A stretch of DNA of 57,164 nt from Acidobacteriota bacterium (lineage in GTDB: Bacteria; Acidobacteriota; Thermoanaerobaculia; Multivoradales; JBCCEF01), in contig JBCCHV010000041.1 of assembly GCA_039028635.1 (NCBI GenBank), positions 1 through 57,164 on the forward strand. Reading direction: 5' to 3'. Numbering within the stretch: the first letter of the stretch is position 1; each line of letters opens with the position of its first letter. The notes under the pieces are model-generated. The model made no database searches, was not told the origin of the DNA, and was given only the letters and a program-made list of their open reading frames with translations. The position numbers and the translations under genes were made by a program. Shown here in pieces: positions 17,340 to 26,326 of the stretch.

Positions 17340-18566
17340 GTGACCACCACCCTCGATGGAAGTCCTGTATTTCGCGATGTTGCGACGGCGCCGCCGGACC
17401 CGATTCTCAGCCTGACGGAGCACTACCGCGGCGATTCCCGAAGCGACAAGCTCAATCTCGGGGTGGGCGTTTATGTCGCCGCCGACGGCACCACGCCGGT
17501 GCTGGCGGCGGTCAAGGCGGCGGAGGAGCGGATCCTGCGAGAGGAGGTCAGCAAGTCGTATCTGCCGATCCCTGGAACGGCTGAGTACGCGTCGCGGGTG
17601 CGCGAGCTGGTGCTCGGTCCGGCCCATCCGGCGGTCGCCGCCGGTCGCAGCTTCACTTTGCACTCGCCGGGGGGGACCGGCGCGCTGCGGGTCTTCTTGG
17701 AGACGCTGCAGCGGGTGGCGCCGCAGACGCGGGTGTGGGTGTCGGATCCCACCTGGGTGAACCACGGCCCCCTGCTCGATGCGGTGGGGCTGGAGCAACG
17801 GGTGTATCCGTACTTCGACCCGAGCTCCCAAGGCTTGGCCTTCGACGCCATGGTGGCGGCCCTCGAAGGAGCCGTCGCCGGCGATGTCGTGGTGTTGCAT
17901 AGCTGCTGTCACAACCCGAGCGGCGTCGATCTGAGCGCCGACCAGTGGTCGGTGGTCGCCGAGCTGGTGGCGCGGCGCCAGTTGTTGCCGCTGTTCGACT
18001 TCGCCTACCAGGGTTTTGGCGATGGCCTCGACGCCGACGCCGCCGGCATGCTGAAGGTGATCGCCGCCGTGCCCGAGGCCGCCGTCTGCAGCAGCTTCTC
18101 GAAGAATCTCGGGCTTTACCGCGAGCGCGTCGGGGCGCTCACCATGATCACCGCCGATGCTCGCGAGACGGAGCCCCTGTTCAGCCAGGCGAAGCGTGCC
18201 GTGCGCTCCCTCTACTCGAGCCCGCCGTCCCACGGCGGCACGGTGGCGGCCATGGTGCTTTCCGACGACCATCTGCGGCGACAGTGGCTCGCCGAGCTCG
18301 ACGCCATGCGTCAGCGGGTGGTCGACATGCGTCAGCTACTCGCCGCTTGCCTGGACGATCGCGGGCTCCACCTGCACCCGCAGGGCAACGACTTCCTGCG
18401 TCGCAAGCGCGGCATGTTCTCCTTCACCGGCCTCGGGCCCGAGCAGGTGGACCGCATGCGCGATGAGCAGGCGGTCTACATGGTGCGTTCCGGCCGCATC
18501 AACGTCGCCGGCCTCAACGAGCGCACCGTGCCGCGCCTGGTCGACGCCCTCGCCGCCATTCTCTAG
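17340..18566 (+). CDS. Aspartate/aromatic amino acid aminotransferase (class I, gamma type)
   Basis: This 408-residue PLP enzyme has the PLP lysine at Lys255 in SSFSKNLGLYRERVG, a signature of the AspC/TyrB subgroup. It also has LNLGVGVY near residue 40, HNPSGVD at 191 and the C-terminal arginine segment (VRSGRINVAGL). It exchanges amino groups between aspartate or aromatic amino acids and 2-oxoglutarate. Start is GTG at 17340, preceded by TGGAG. The AraC-type regulator gene follows after 15 bases, so they probably share a transcript. Confidence 0.9.
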   Translation: MTTTLDGSPVFRDVATAPPDPILSLTEHYRGDSRSDKLNLGVGVYVAADGTTPVLAAVKAAEERILREEVSKSYLPIPGTAEYASRVRELVLGPAHPAVAAGRSFTLHSPGGTGALRVFLETLQRVAPQTRVWVSDPTWVNHGPLLDAVGLEQRVYPYFDPSSQGLAFDAMVAALEGAVAGDVVVLHSCCHNPSGVDLSADQWSVVAELVARRQLLPLFDFAYQGFGDGLDADAAGMLKVIAAVPEAAVCSSFSKNLGLYRERVGALTMITADARETEPLFSQAKRAVRSLYSSPPSHGGTVAAMVLSDDHLRRQWLAELDAMRQRVVDMRQLLAACLDDRGLHLHPQGNDFLRRKRGMFSFTGLGPEQVDRMRDEQAVYMVRSGRINVAGLNERTVPRLVDALAAIL

Positions 18567-18581
18567 GCCGTCGTCGCGCCC

Positions 18582-19406
18582 TTGCGACAGCTGGCCTACT
18601 GTCCGCGATACCCGCTCGGTCGCTATATCGAGCTGCTCTGGTGGATGGAGGGGCCTCCGCCTGCCCACCGTCGGGAACGGCTGCTACCGATGGGCACCTG
18701 CGAGATCGTCCTGGTGCTGGGAAATCGCCTGACGGCGACCGCTCCGGACCTGGCCGGCGAGCCCAGCGAGCGCTGCCTGGTGGTCGGTGCCCACAGCGAA
18801 GCCTTCGTCATCGATCCCCGCGACACCTGCGTTCTGGGAGTGCACTTTCGCCCCGGCGGTGCCCACCCGTTCTTCGGCTTGCCGACGGACGAGGTGCGCA
18901 ACCGGCGACTGCCCCTCGAAGCTCTGTGGGGGCGGGCGGAGGTGGCGGAGCTCGAGGAGGCGATCTTCGAGGATCCCACCCCTCGACGCTGCTTCCAGCT
19001 TCTCGAGGCGGCCCTCGAACGGCGTCTCGAGCCGGCCTCGGGGAAGTCTCAGGAGGCCCTGGTGGCGCAGTCCCTCGCTCTCTTCGAAGGCGATCCCCAG
19101 CGCTCGATCCGGCAGACGGCGGCCGACCTCGGTGTCGGCGAGCGGCGCTTTCTGTCGCTGTTTCGGCGGCAGGTCGGTCTGTCGCCGAAGGCCTTCCGGC
19201 GAGTGCGCCGCTTCCAGCAGGCGCTCCGCGGTCTCGCCGCCGGCCGTGGCGGCGCCGGCCTCGCCGACCTCGCTCTCGACTGCGGCTACTACGATCAGCC
19301 TCACCTCAATCACGACTTCCGCGCCTTCACCGGGGTCAGCCCGGGGCGGTACCTGCGTCTCAAGGCCGGCTTGCGGAATCTCAATCACCTGCCGCTCGAG
19401 GACTGA
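18582..19406 (+). CDS. AraC family transcriptional regulator
   Basis: This 274-residue protein has an N-terminal sensor region (about 1-150; LGRYIELLWWMEG, VVGAHSEAFVID) and a C-terminal AraC domain with two helix-turn-helix units: IRQTAADLGVGERRFLSLF and LADLALDCGYYDQPHLNHDF, then FTGVSPGRYLR. The start is TTG at 18582. The N-terminal domain resembles the group often found with small stress or detoxification enzymes, and a VOC protein gene follows 120 bases downstream; that gene is a plausible target. Confidence 0.88.
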   Translation: MRQLAYCPRYPLGRYIELLWWMEGPPPAHRRERLLPMGTCEIVLVLGNRLTATAPDLAGEPSERCLVVGAHSEAFVIDPRDTCVLGVHFRPGGAHPFFGLPTDEVRNRRLPLEALWGRAEVAELEEAIFEDPTPRRCFQLLEAALERRLEPASGKSQEALVAQSLALFEGDPQRSIRQTAADLGVGERRFLSLFRRQVGLSPKAFRRVRRFQQALRGLAAGRGGAGLADLALDCGYYDQPHLNHDFRAFTGVSPGRYLRLKAGLRNLNHLPLED

Positions 19407-19526
19407 GGGCGAAGCGCCGCCAGGCCGACATGCCGATTTTTACAAGACCGCCGACAGCCCTGGCGGCGAAGATCGGCTCGCACCGGCCACTCCCTGAAGA
19501 GTGACCCGATCGAAGGAGAGAAAAGC

Positions 19527-19931
19527 ATGACTGACCGACCGAGCCACTTTCGTCCCGGATTTCGTACCCTGACGCCCTATCTCACCGTCCACGATGCGGC
19601 GGGCCTGATCGCCTTCATGGGCGAGGTCTTCGAGGCTCGCGAGACCGGGCGCACCGAGGAGGACGGCGTGATTCGCAACGCCGCTCTCGAGATCGGTGAT
19701 TCGATGGTCGAGGTCTCTGAGGCGCGTGGCGAGTGGCCGGCCCGGCCCGGCTCCCTCCACGTCTATCTGAAGGATGTCGACGAGGTCTATGGCCGCGCTC
19801 TGAACGCCGGAGCGACGTCCCTCCACGAGCCCGAAGACATGCCCTACGGCGAGCGCGGGGCCGCCCTTCTCGATGCCTTCGGCAACCACTGGTATCTCGC
19901 GACCTACACCGGCGAGTACGCCGCGGATTGA
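19527..19931 (+). CDS. VOC (glyoxalase/PhnB-like) family protein
   Basis: This 134-residue protein has two beta-alpha-beta-beta-beta modules of the vicinal oxygen chelate fold: LTPYLTVHDAAGLIAFM, VEVSEAR, LHVYLKDVDEVYGRAL and a final GNHWYLAT. PhnB-like members bind metals or small ligands without a fixed activity. AAGGAGAGAAA precedes the ATG. Confidence 0.85.
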   Translation: MTDRPSHFRPGFRTLTPYLTVHDAAGLIAFMGEVFEARETGRTEEDGVIRNAALEIGDSMVEVSEARGEWPARPGSLHVYLKDVDEVYGRALNAGATSLHEPEDMPYGERGAALLDAFGNHWYLATYTGEYAAD

Positions 19932-19971
19932 CACCGCTCTGTGTCGGGGCGACGATAGAGCAACCTGGGAT

Positions 19972-20000
19972 TTGCCAGCCCGGGAGAGCTCCGCTAGGGT
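19972..20000 (+). promoter_or_regulatory. Promoter for a leaderless ubiB-like mRNA
   Basis: TTGCCA (19972-19977), a 17-base spacer and TAGGGT (19995-20000). RNA would start at about 20007-20009, at the ATG itself. Confidence 0.45.
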
Positions 20001-20008
20001 GTCGGGCG

Positions 20009-21301
20009 ATGGTCGGCCTCCTGTCGTTGCCCCTGCGGGCTGTCGAGATCTCGTTTCACGCTGCCCGCCACGGCCTGCGGTGGAGCGGCCGCTCCCTGAA
20101 GCGCCGCCTCACCGGTCGCGGTCCGTCCTCTCAGCGGCTCTTCGGTGAGCTGATCACCGACCTCGCCGAATCCCTCGGCGCCACCTTCGTCAAGATGGGA
20201 CAGATCCTGTCGTCGCGACCGGATCTGCTGCCTCCAGAGGTCATTGCGCCGCTCTCGCGCCTGCAGGAGAATGTCCGACCGTTCGACGCCAGGCGGGTGC
20301 CGCGGCTTCTGGAGAGGGCCTTCGGGCGGCCCTTCGACCAGCTCTTCGAGGATTTCGACCTCGACCCCCTGTCGGCGGCCAGCATCGCCCAGGTGCACAG
20401 CGCCCTCCTGTCCGATGGCCGCAGGGTGGCGGTCAAGATCCGCCGGCCCGGCCTCGAGCGCAAGGTGCGCGACGACTTCCGACTCCTCGGCCTGTTCGCC
20501 GCGGCGGTGGACTGGCTGCCGGCGATGCGCACGGTGCCGCTGCGCATGCTGATCGACGAGATCGGCGGTCCGGTGCGCGAGCAGCTCGACCTCGCCCGCG
20601 AAGCCGAAAACAACCGCCGTTTCCGCAAGAACTTCGAGGGTGCCGATTACGTGCGCTTTCCGGTGCTGGTGGAAGAGCTGTGTTGCGAGTCGGTGCTCAC
20701 CATGGAGCTGCTCGAGGACCTCAAGAAGGTCGACGACCAGACGGTTCCCCAGGAGGAGCGGGTGGTGGCCGCCACCGCCGGCCTACGCGGCCTCTACCGG
20801 ATGATCTTCCACGACGGCTTCGTCCATGCGGACATGCATCCCGGCAACGTCTTTCTGCGTCAGTGGGGCGAGTTCATCATTCTCGACCTCGGCCTGGTGG
20901 CGGCCCTCGACGACGACGACCTGCAGCACTTCGTCGACTTCTTCTTCGGCATGGTCAACAACAAAGGGCGCGAATGCGCCCGGGTGGTGATCGACACCGC
21001 CATCCACCTGACCGCGGACTTCGACCGCGAGGCCTTCGACCAGGCGATGATCGAGATGATCGACAGTCGGGCGAAGATGAAGGCCAGCGACTTCGAGGTC
21101 AGCGGCTTCGCCTTCGACCTCTTCAACACCCAGCGCCGCCACGGCGTGCGCGGCTCCACCAAGTTCACCATGGTGCTGCTGTCGCTGATCGTCTTCGAGG
21201 GCATCGTCAAGCAGCTCGATCCCGAGCGCGACTTCCAGTCCGAAGCCCGCGGCTACCTGGTGGCGGCCAAGTTCCGCCGCCGGCTGGCGGCGGCGGGTTA
21301 G
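20009..21301 (+). CDS. ubiB: UbiB/ABC1 atypical kinase
   Basis: This 430-residue UbiB-family kinase-like protein has the family KxGQ motif at 62-65 (KMGQ), the A-rich loop ASIAQVHSA at 124-132, Lys143 in AVKIRRPG, HADMHPGN at 273-280 and the metal Asp293 in LDLG. Family members support ubiquinone or other prenyl-lipid metabolism through an ATPase activity. The usual C-terminal membrane helix is not obvious here, as the protein ends shortly after FQSEARGYLVAAKFRRRL. The frame is open back to 19733, but that part only mirrors the VOC gene. ATG 20009 is chosen because the family N terminus begins there. Confidence 0.88.
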   Translation: MVGLLSLPLRAVEISFHAARHGLRWSGRSLKRRLTGRGPSSQRLFGELITDLAESLGATFVKMGQILSSRPDLLPPEVIAPLSRLQENVRPFDARRVPRLLERAFGRPFDQLFEDFDLDPLSAASIAQVHSALLSDGRRVAVKIRRPGLERKVRDDFRLLGLFAAAVDWLPAMRTVPLRMLIDEIGGPVREQLDLAREAENNRRFRKNFEGADYVRFPVLVEELCCESVLTMELLEDLKKVDDQTVPQEERVVAATAGLRGLYRMIFHDGFVHADMHPGNVFLRQWGEFIILDLGLVAALDDDDLQHFVDFFFGMVNNKGRECARVVIDTAIHLTADFDREAFDQAMIEMIDSRAKMKASDFEVSGFAFDLFNTQRRHGVRGSTKFTMVLLSLIVFEGIVKQLDPERDFQSEARGYLVAAKFRRRLAAAG

Positions 21302-21399
21302 CGTCGCCGACCGACGGACGCCGTGGCGACGAGACCGCTGCGGAAGCCGATCGCGGACCTCGGGTTGTCGCCTCGGGTGTCTGCCATTGAGGCACTTTC

Positions 21400-21428
21400 T
21401 TGCCTCTTGCGATAAGGCCAGTTAGCAT
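21400..21428 (+). promoter_or_regulatory. Candidate promoter of the metalloprotease operon
   Basis: TTGCCT (21400-21405), 17 bases, TAGCAT (21423-21428), about 100 bases before the ATG at 21532. Confidence 0.35.
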
Positions 21429-21531
21429 TCCAGCAGTCGCCCGAACACGAGACGAGCTTCGATAGCCGGGAATTGCGGATATCGCCAGCGCTCGGAACGC
21501 TAGAGCTCGGTTCGAGAGAAGTGAGGAAGAG

Positions 21532-22290
21532 ATGCTCCTGCGAAAGACTGCTCCTAGAAAGATCCTCAACGTACTTGCCGTGGTGATCCTCTTCTGCTCG
21601 CCGACTGTGACGGCCACTGAGGCGGATATTCCCTGGGTCGATGTTCTCTACTATGGCGAGGAGAGCTCCAAGATCCTCTGGGTTTCTCACAGCCTCATCA
21701 TGGGAAATCCCCGGCAGAACGACCATGGTCTTGCGAAGACTGAGATCGAGAACCTCGCCTACAGCCTGAAGAGCTGGAGTAAGGACTTCACCGATTGCAA
21801 GTACGCCATGTCGATCACTGACCTGCGCAGGATGAGGTCCTTCGACGTGGTCAGCGCTTTTGCGAACAATCAATTCTCGGGTCGAGGTGTGGTGAGAGCT
21901 CGGGAGCTCGGGTGGCACCCGTTTCTCGCGCGGGTCGAGACGCTCCTCTATATCCAACTGGAGGAGGTGTTCCGGGATGTCTCGGGTCGCTTGCAGCCCG
22001 GTGACTACGTCCTGTGGACGGAGCCGGTCGGACGAATCGAGCTCGATGACGGCTACCTTTGTACGATCAAACCCGGCAGTCTCGGTACGCCGTCCACTGG
22101 TGATGAAGTGGCCTTCGTCGGACGTCCGCGGGAACCCGAGGCAGAGTTCCCCGTGATCGATGGGTTTGTCTTTATGCCGTATCGAATCGAGAACGAGACC
22201 ATCGAGGCCGTGCCGTACCCGCTGCCGGGTACTCCGGCGATGACTCTCCACGAGTTGCGAGCCGCCTTGGCGGATCGCTCGCATCCGTGA
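21532..22290 (+). CDS. Secreted hypothetical protein, operon partner of a metalloprotease
   Basis: This 252-residue protein has a signal peptide (basic RKTAPRK, hydrophobic VLAVVILFCSPTVTA). The mature part has no motif I recognise; it is mixed alpha/beta with two widely separated Cys. GAGGAAGAG precedes the ATG. Its stop overlaps the start of the metalloprotease gene as GTGA, so the two are co-translated. Inhibitor, chaperone or substrate of that protease are possible roles, inferred from coupling only. Confidence 0.7.
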   Translation: MLLRKTAPRKILNVLAVVILFCSPTVTATEADIPWVDVLYYGEESSKILWVSHSLIMGNPRQNDHGLAKTEIENLAYSLKSWSKDFTDCKYAMSITDLRRMRSFDVVSAFANNQFSGRGVVRARELGWHPFLARVETLLYIQLEEVFRDVSGRLQPGDYVLWTEPVGRIELDDGYLCTIKPGSLGTPSTGDEVAFVGRPREPEAEFPVIDGFVFMPYRIENETIEAVPYPLPGTPAMTLHELRAALADRSHP

Positions 22291-25082
22291 GCGGGGCTCG
22301 GCTTTGCAACCTAGCCATAACGATCTTCCTGCTCGGCTGGGCGCGGTTGGGGGCCTTCGAGAGTGAGCCGTGCCCGAATGGGCTTCCAGGCTTGGAGGTC
22401 AGTTTCCCAGGCGCTCCTGCCGTTTCGGTCGATTTGCGCCTGGCGGCCTTTCCTGCAGAACATCAGGGGGCCGTTCATCAGGCTGTCGAGGACGCCAAGT
22501 CCGCCTTGAACCTCGAAGGCGGTGACAAGGGGTGGCCCCGGTTCACGGCACCTTCGACGGGGCAGTCTCATCCTCGAGTTTGGATCGACTTCGAGCCGAG
22601 TGCTTCGAATCAGGTCGGGCCCGGCTGTCCTGGAAACGCCACGAACCATCCCGAGATGCTCGTCGGGATTGTGCAGTTCCCGAGCGGTGAGCGCGTGCCC
22701 TCGATCACCGTTTTTGGCCGCTCAGGGTGCAACGCGATCCGCGACACCCTCGGCGAGCTCGAGAATCCCGCCGTTGATCTCTTCAACCTGTTCACCCACG
22801 AGCTGGGCCACATTCTGGGCCTGGGCCACAGCTCCTGCCCGGACAGCTTGATGAACACCGAGCTGCTGCACTCGGGCCGACCCTTGAGCTTTTCTCCGGC
22901 GGAGTGCGATCTGGCATCGGATCTCAATGCGCCGTACTCCCTGGGTGGCACCGTCGAGGGCACGGTGCTCGGCGAGACCGTTCTCTTGCGAGCCATGGTC
23001 ACCCTCGGGGAGCACGGAAAGACGGCCAACCTTCGGGTCCGGCGACCGGGTCCCTTCGCCTTTGAAAACCTGGCCCCCTCCGGCGCTCAGTACCGGGTTC
23101 AGCCGGTGTTCGTCGACAATCCTGCGAAAACTTGCGAGGCGAGCAACAACATCGGCCGCGTAGCGGGCGCCGACGTCACCGACATCGAGGTCGTCTGCTC
23201 TTGCGAAGACGCCCCCTTGAACGGGGATCAAGACTGCAGCGACCCGGGCGAGGGGCTCCCACTGCCTCGGGTGCTGATCCACGACATCGGCCACTTCTGC
23301 CAGCGTCTGCCGCAGCTCTGCGATCTGCCGCGCCTCGAGCCCTGGTGGATCGGCGGCGGCGGCCCACCGACGGGCAACGCTCCCTGCCAGCGGCAGACCG
23401 AGTGCCGCACCGTCGGCATGAATTACGAGGACCGCAATGGCGACGGCACCGACGAGTGCTACGAGGAGCTCGACTGTCGCGATCGCTGCATTGGCGGTTC
23501 ATCGGTCCTTCTCACCGGGCCGGCGGTCCAGGCCGTGGCGACGGTGGAGCCCGGCGGCGTCACCGTCGACGGCTTCGCCCGGGATCGCGACGGCGTCGGC
23601 GACTTCGCCTTCTTCGTCGACTACGCCGGCGTCGATCCCGTCGCGTTCAGTCGCAACGCTCCGGCTTGTCCGCGCCCCGGGGATTCCGGCTGCGGGCCCT
23701 CGGTCACGACCTTCTCGGCCCGTCTCGACACCTCCGGCCTCGGTCCCGGTCTCCACACTCTGCAGGTGGTGGCGGCGGACGGCCATCCTACTTACCCGAG
23801 CCCCACCGCCTTCGAGCTGCCCTTCACCGTCGCCTGCGCCGACTCCCAACCACCCCAGGTGGGGATTTTCGCGCCCGCCAACGGCGACGTGGTGACCGGA
23901 GTCGTGCCGGCGGCCCTCACGGCCAGCGATGACACGACCATCGAAGAGGTCGAGCTGTGGGTGGACGGCGCCTTCGTCGGCAGCGACCGCAGCCACCCCT
24001 ACGAAGTTCTCTGGAACACGGCAGGCCTGGCAGAGGGGAGCTTCGTCCTCGAAGCTCGCGCCTATGACGGCTGCGGCAATGGTGCGACATCGGGGACGAT
24101 CGAGGTCTGGGTCGAGGGCGGCTCGGTTCCCGTCGTCGAGGCGATCGAGGTCGTGGGCGACGGCTCCACGGTGCGCCTCTTGCCGACCGTTACCGGTAAC
24201 CCGGCGAGCTTCGAGTGGGAGGTCCTGGACGACACCTGGCAGCGCCTCGAGAGTGGCGATCGCGACGGGCGCCTGGCGATTCTGACCGACGGCAGCCTCG
24301 AGATTGCTCGCGCCTCTTGGATCGAGGACCTCGGCGAGTACCGCGTCCGCGTCGTCAACGGTGCCGGGGAAACCACCTCCACGCCCCTCGTGCTCCAGGC
24401 CTCGGAAGTGCGCTGCCGACCGAGCGATTCCACCCTTTGCCTTCACCAGGGGCGGTTCTGGGCTCGCCTCGCCGCGGGTGGTGCGCCGAGCCCCTACTCG
24501 TCCCTCGCGGGCGTCCTCGCCGATCCGGCGACGGGGCAGCCCCGCGCCGCCCTCAAGGTGCTCGACGGCCGCGCCGTCAACGATCACTTCTGGCTGTTCT
24601 GGGCTCCGCTCGATCCGGTGGCGAGGCTCGTCGTCGGCGACATGCTGTTCGGTGACGAGCATGTCGTGGGGCCGGGAAGCAACCTCTGTGGCGGCGGACA
24701 TCTCACCGCCTTCGCCCCGCCGCCAACGCCCTGGCCGGCGGCCCTCGGCGAGCCGCCACGGCCCCAGCCGGCGAGCTTTCTCTGCATCCCGAGCCCCACG
24801 CGGCGCTGCCTTCTCGGTCGCTATGCCGTCGAGGTCGAGCTCGACGGCGTCCCGCAGGGCGGTTCGAACTTCGACGACGATTCCGCCGCCTTCTGGTTCT
24901 TCGAGGCTCAGAACCCGGAAGTGCTGGTCACGGCGCGCCCCATCGCGGAGGGCCTCGAGGTTACCGTCGGCTCACTCACCGGCGAGGTCTTTCAAGTGCG
25001 CGTCACCGACGTCGCCTCTGGCCAGGTCGGCGAGTGGGCGAGCGAAGGGCCCTTTTGTGGCTGGCGGGAGATCGCCTTCTAG
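22287..25082 (+). CDS. Secreted matrixin-like zinc metalloprotease with Ig-like domains
   Basis: This 931-residue protein has a hydrophobic N-terminal export segment. The metzincin zinc site is HELGHILGLGH with His171, Glu172, His175 and His181, followed by the Met-turn SLMN at Met189. A carboxypeptidase-regulatory-like or Cys-rich part follows (about 220-400). At least one bacterial Ig domain lies at about 520-610 (PPQVGIFAPANGDVV...VELWVDGAFVGSD), a second Ig-like unit at about 615-705, and a Cys-containing C-terminal region at about 710-930. It should cleave proteins outside the cell. It starts with GTG inside the stop of the upstream gene. The stop codon lies at the edge of the inverted repeat at 25079. 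Confidence 0.82.
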   Translation: MSGARLCNLAITIFLLGWARLGAFESEPCPNGLPGLEVSFPGAPAVSVDLRLAAFPAEHQGAVHQAVEDAKSALNLEGGDKGWPRFTAPSTGQSHPRVWIDFEPSASNQVGPGCPGNATNHPEMLVGIVQFPSGERVPSITVFGRSGCNAIRDTLGELENPAVDLFNLFTHELGHILGLGHSSCPDSLMNTELLHSGRPLSFSPAECDLASDLNAPYSLGGTVEGTVLGETVLLRAMVTLGEHGKTANLRVRRPGPFAFENLAPSGAQYRVQPVFVDNPAKTCEASNNIGRVAGADVTDIEVVCSCEDAPLNGDQDCSDPGEGLPLPRVLIHDIGHFCQRLPQLCDLPRLEPWWIGGGGPPTGNAPCQRQTECRTVGMNYEDRNGDGTDECYEELDCRDRCIGGSSVLLTGPAVQAVATVEPGGVTVDGFARDRDGVGDFAFFVDYAGVDPVAFSRNAPACPRPGDSGCGPSVTTFSARLDTSGLGPGLHTLQVVAADGHPTYPSPTAFELPFTVACADSQPPQVGIFAPANGDVVTGVVPAALTASDDTTIEEVELWVDGAFVGSDRSHPYEVLWNTAGLAEGSFVLEARAYDGCGNGATSGTIEVWVEGGSVPVVEAIEVVGDGSTVRLLPTVTGNPASFEWEVLDDTWQRLESGDRDGRLAILTDGSLEIARASWIEDLGEYRVRVVNGAGETTSTPLVLQASEVRCRPSDSTLCLHQGRFWARLAAGGAPSPYSSLAGVLADPATGQPRAALKVLDGRAVNDHFWLFWAPLDPVARLVVGDMLFGDEHVVGPGSNLCGGGHLTAFAPPPTPWPAALGEPPRPQPASFLCIPSPTRRCLLGRYAVEVELDGVPQGGSNFDDDSAAFWFFEAQNPEVLVTARPIAEGLEVTVGSLTGEVFQVRVTDVASGQVGEWASEGPFCGWREIAF

Positions 25083-25262
25083 TCCGACATTCTCACCGGA
25101 TTTCTCGGCGAGAGGCCGTAGGTTGTTGAAGGTGCAAGGCATCCGGCGGTGCCGCGACGCAGCCGTACTCGACGTACGGTGAGGAGTGCAGGCGACGGAT
25201 AACGCAGCAGATTCGGCAACATACGGCCTCGCAGCGGAAAGGCGGTGAGAAGGTCGGGCTAG
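25079..25262. repeat. Long imperfect inverted repeat filling a convergent intergenic space
   Basis: The outer arms CTAG-CCGAC-TTCTCACCG (25079-25098) and CGGTGAGAA-GTCGG-CTAG (25243-25262) pair with few mismatches. Inner arms follow: CGAG-GGCCGTA-TTG (25109-25128) with CAACATACGGCCTCG (25217-25231). A central palindrome CCGTAC-TCGAC-GTACGG lies at 25163-25179. It contains the stop TAG of the protease gene and nearly reaches the stop of the opposing gene. It looks like a non-coding dispersed element that can also act as a bidirectional terminator. Confidence 0.6.
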
Positions 25263-25271
25263 CGTCTCTCC

Positions 25272-25637
25272 TCAGGCCGGCTCCGGCTGGGGCGCCAGCA
25301 GCCCACCGGAGTCAGCCTCTTTCTCCATCCCTTCCGCACGCTGGCGGAGCTCGTCGAGGCGTTGCCAGTGGTGCCCGATGGCGCCCCGGCCTTCGTCGGC
25401 TAGGCGCACCATGGTGTTGGGTTTCTTGCCGACGAAGCGCTTCTCGATCACTACCAGTTCGGCAGCCTCGAGCTTCGAGAGATGGGACGAAAGATTGCCC
25501 TTGGTCAGCCCGGTGAGCTGGCGGAGGGACTGGAAGTCGGCCGCGTCGCACACCGACAGGGCGGTCAGGATGGCGAGCCGCGCCGGATCATGGATCAAGC
25601 GGTCGAGGTGGGCGAGGTCCGAGATGGGATGGCTCAT
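25272..25637 (-). CDS. Winged-helix transcriptional regulator (MarR/ArsR-like, HTH_34 type)
   Basis: This 121-residue DNA-binding protein begins MSHPISDLAHLDRLIHDPARLAIL. Its helix-turn-helix is DFQSLRQLTGLTKGNLSSHLSKLEAAELV, followed by a wing (VVIEKRFVGKKPNTMVRL) and a dimerisation helix. The family represses small membrane-protein genes in many bacteria. An ATG seven codons upstream exists, but the chosen ATG forms an ATGA overlap with the stop of the membrane-protein gene. It is a likely autorepressor acting at the palindrome at 26327. Confidence 0.82.
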   Translation of the reverse strand: MSHPISDLAHLDRLIHDPARLAILTALSVCDAADFQSLRQLTGLTKGNLSSHLSKLEAAELVVIEKRFVGKKPNTMVRLADEGRGAIGHHWQRLDELRQRAEGMEKEADSGGLLAPQPEPA

Positions 25638-26326
25638 TTCGAGCGGCTCCAGCTCCACCGGCGGCCTGGTGGAGGTGTCGGGAAGTTGCCCAGGACCGTC
25701 TTGGGATTGAGTACATGTTTGAGGGCCAGATGGTCGCAGATACCAACCGCGAGAAGAGTCAATGCCGACAGAGGTCCCAAGGCCTCCTGGGGGATGAGAC
25801 CGATCTCAGGAAGCGAAAGAAGCACGAAGGCTCCGAGGAGGCTTCCTAGTACGGGGTAGTAGACGAAGAGCGTCATGTAGCCAAACCAGCGCCACTCCCA
25901 AAAGAGGCAGAGGAAAGTCCCGGCAGATACCAAGAACCAGACGGGATTCTGAAGGCCGGCGAGACCTTCCCATGACGTGAATGCCGCGATGCCTTTGACT
26001 CCGGCTCCGACGAGGTAGAAGAAAAAGACAAAACTGATGGGCCTACCCTCGAGCTTGCGTTGCTGAGCCGAGACGTCCACCAGACCCAAGGACCGCTGGT
26101 AGAAGAGATGGGCGCCAACTCCCAGGGCGACCGGGAGGTAGACGACAGAAACCAACGAGGCAGGGAGCCACCATCCGGTGAGGACGCTCGTGGAGATGAG
26201 GGCTTTGGCGATGACCAAGAGCAGAAATGCGACGGCGAAGGGAACTAGCCGAAGGCCCTGAAGCCTGCGCAGATAGAGCGACGCGAAGCGCACCCGGTTG
26301 AGTGAGTTTGAGTCGTGAATCTTCAT
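25634..26326 (-). CDS. Multi-pass membrane protein cotranscribed with its regulator
   Basis: This 230-residue protein begins MKIHDSN and has about six hydrophobic segments, such as VPFAVAFLLLVIAKALI, WWLPASLVSVVYLPVALGVGAHLF, FVFFFYLVGAGVKGIAAF and LGSLLGAFVLLSLPEIGLI. No transporter motif is visible. The frame is open ten codons further, but those codons cover the operator. The ATG at 26326 sits right after the palindrome and three bases from the predicted RNA start, so a leaderless mRNA is likely. The downstream regulator gene overlaps by four bases. Function unknown. Confidence 0.75.
   Translation of the reverse strand: MKIHDSNSLNRVRFASLYLRRLQGLRLVPFAVAFLLLVIAKALISTSVLTGWWLPASLVSVVYLPVALGVGAHLFYQRSLGLVDVSAQQRKLEGRPISFVFFFYLVGAGVKGIAAFTSWEGLAGLQNPVWFLVSAGTFLCLFWEWRWFGYMTLFVYYPVLGSLLGAFVLLSLPEIGLIPQEALGPLSALTLLAVGICDHLALKHVLNPKTVLGNFPTPPPGRRWSWSRSK

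Noticed and set aside
19733-20008. Longer N terminus for the UbiB-like protein
   Set aside because: The extension mirrors the VOC gene in another frame; the family sequence begins at ATG 20009.
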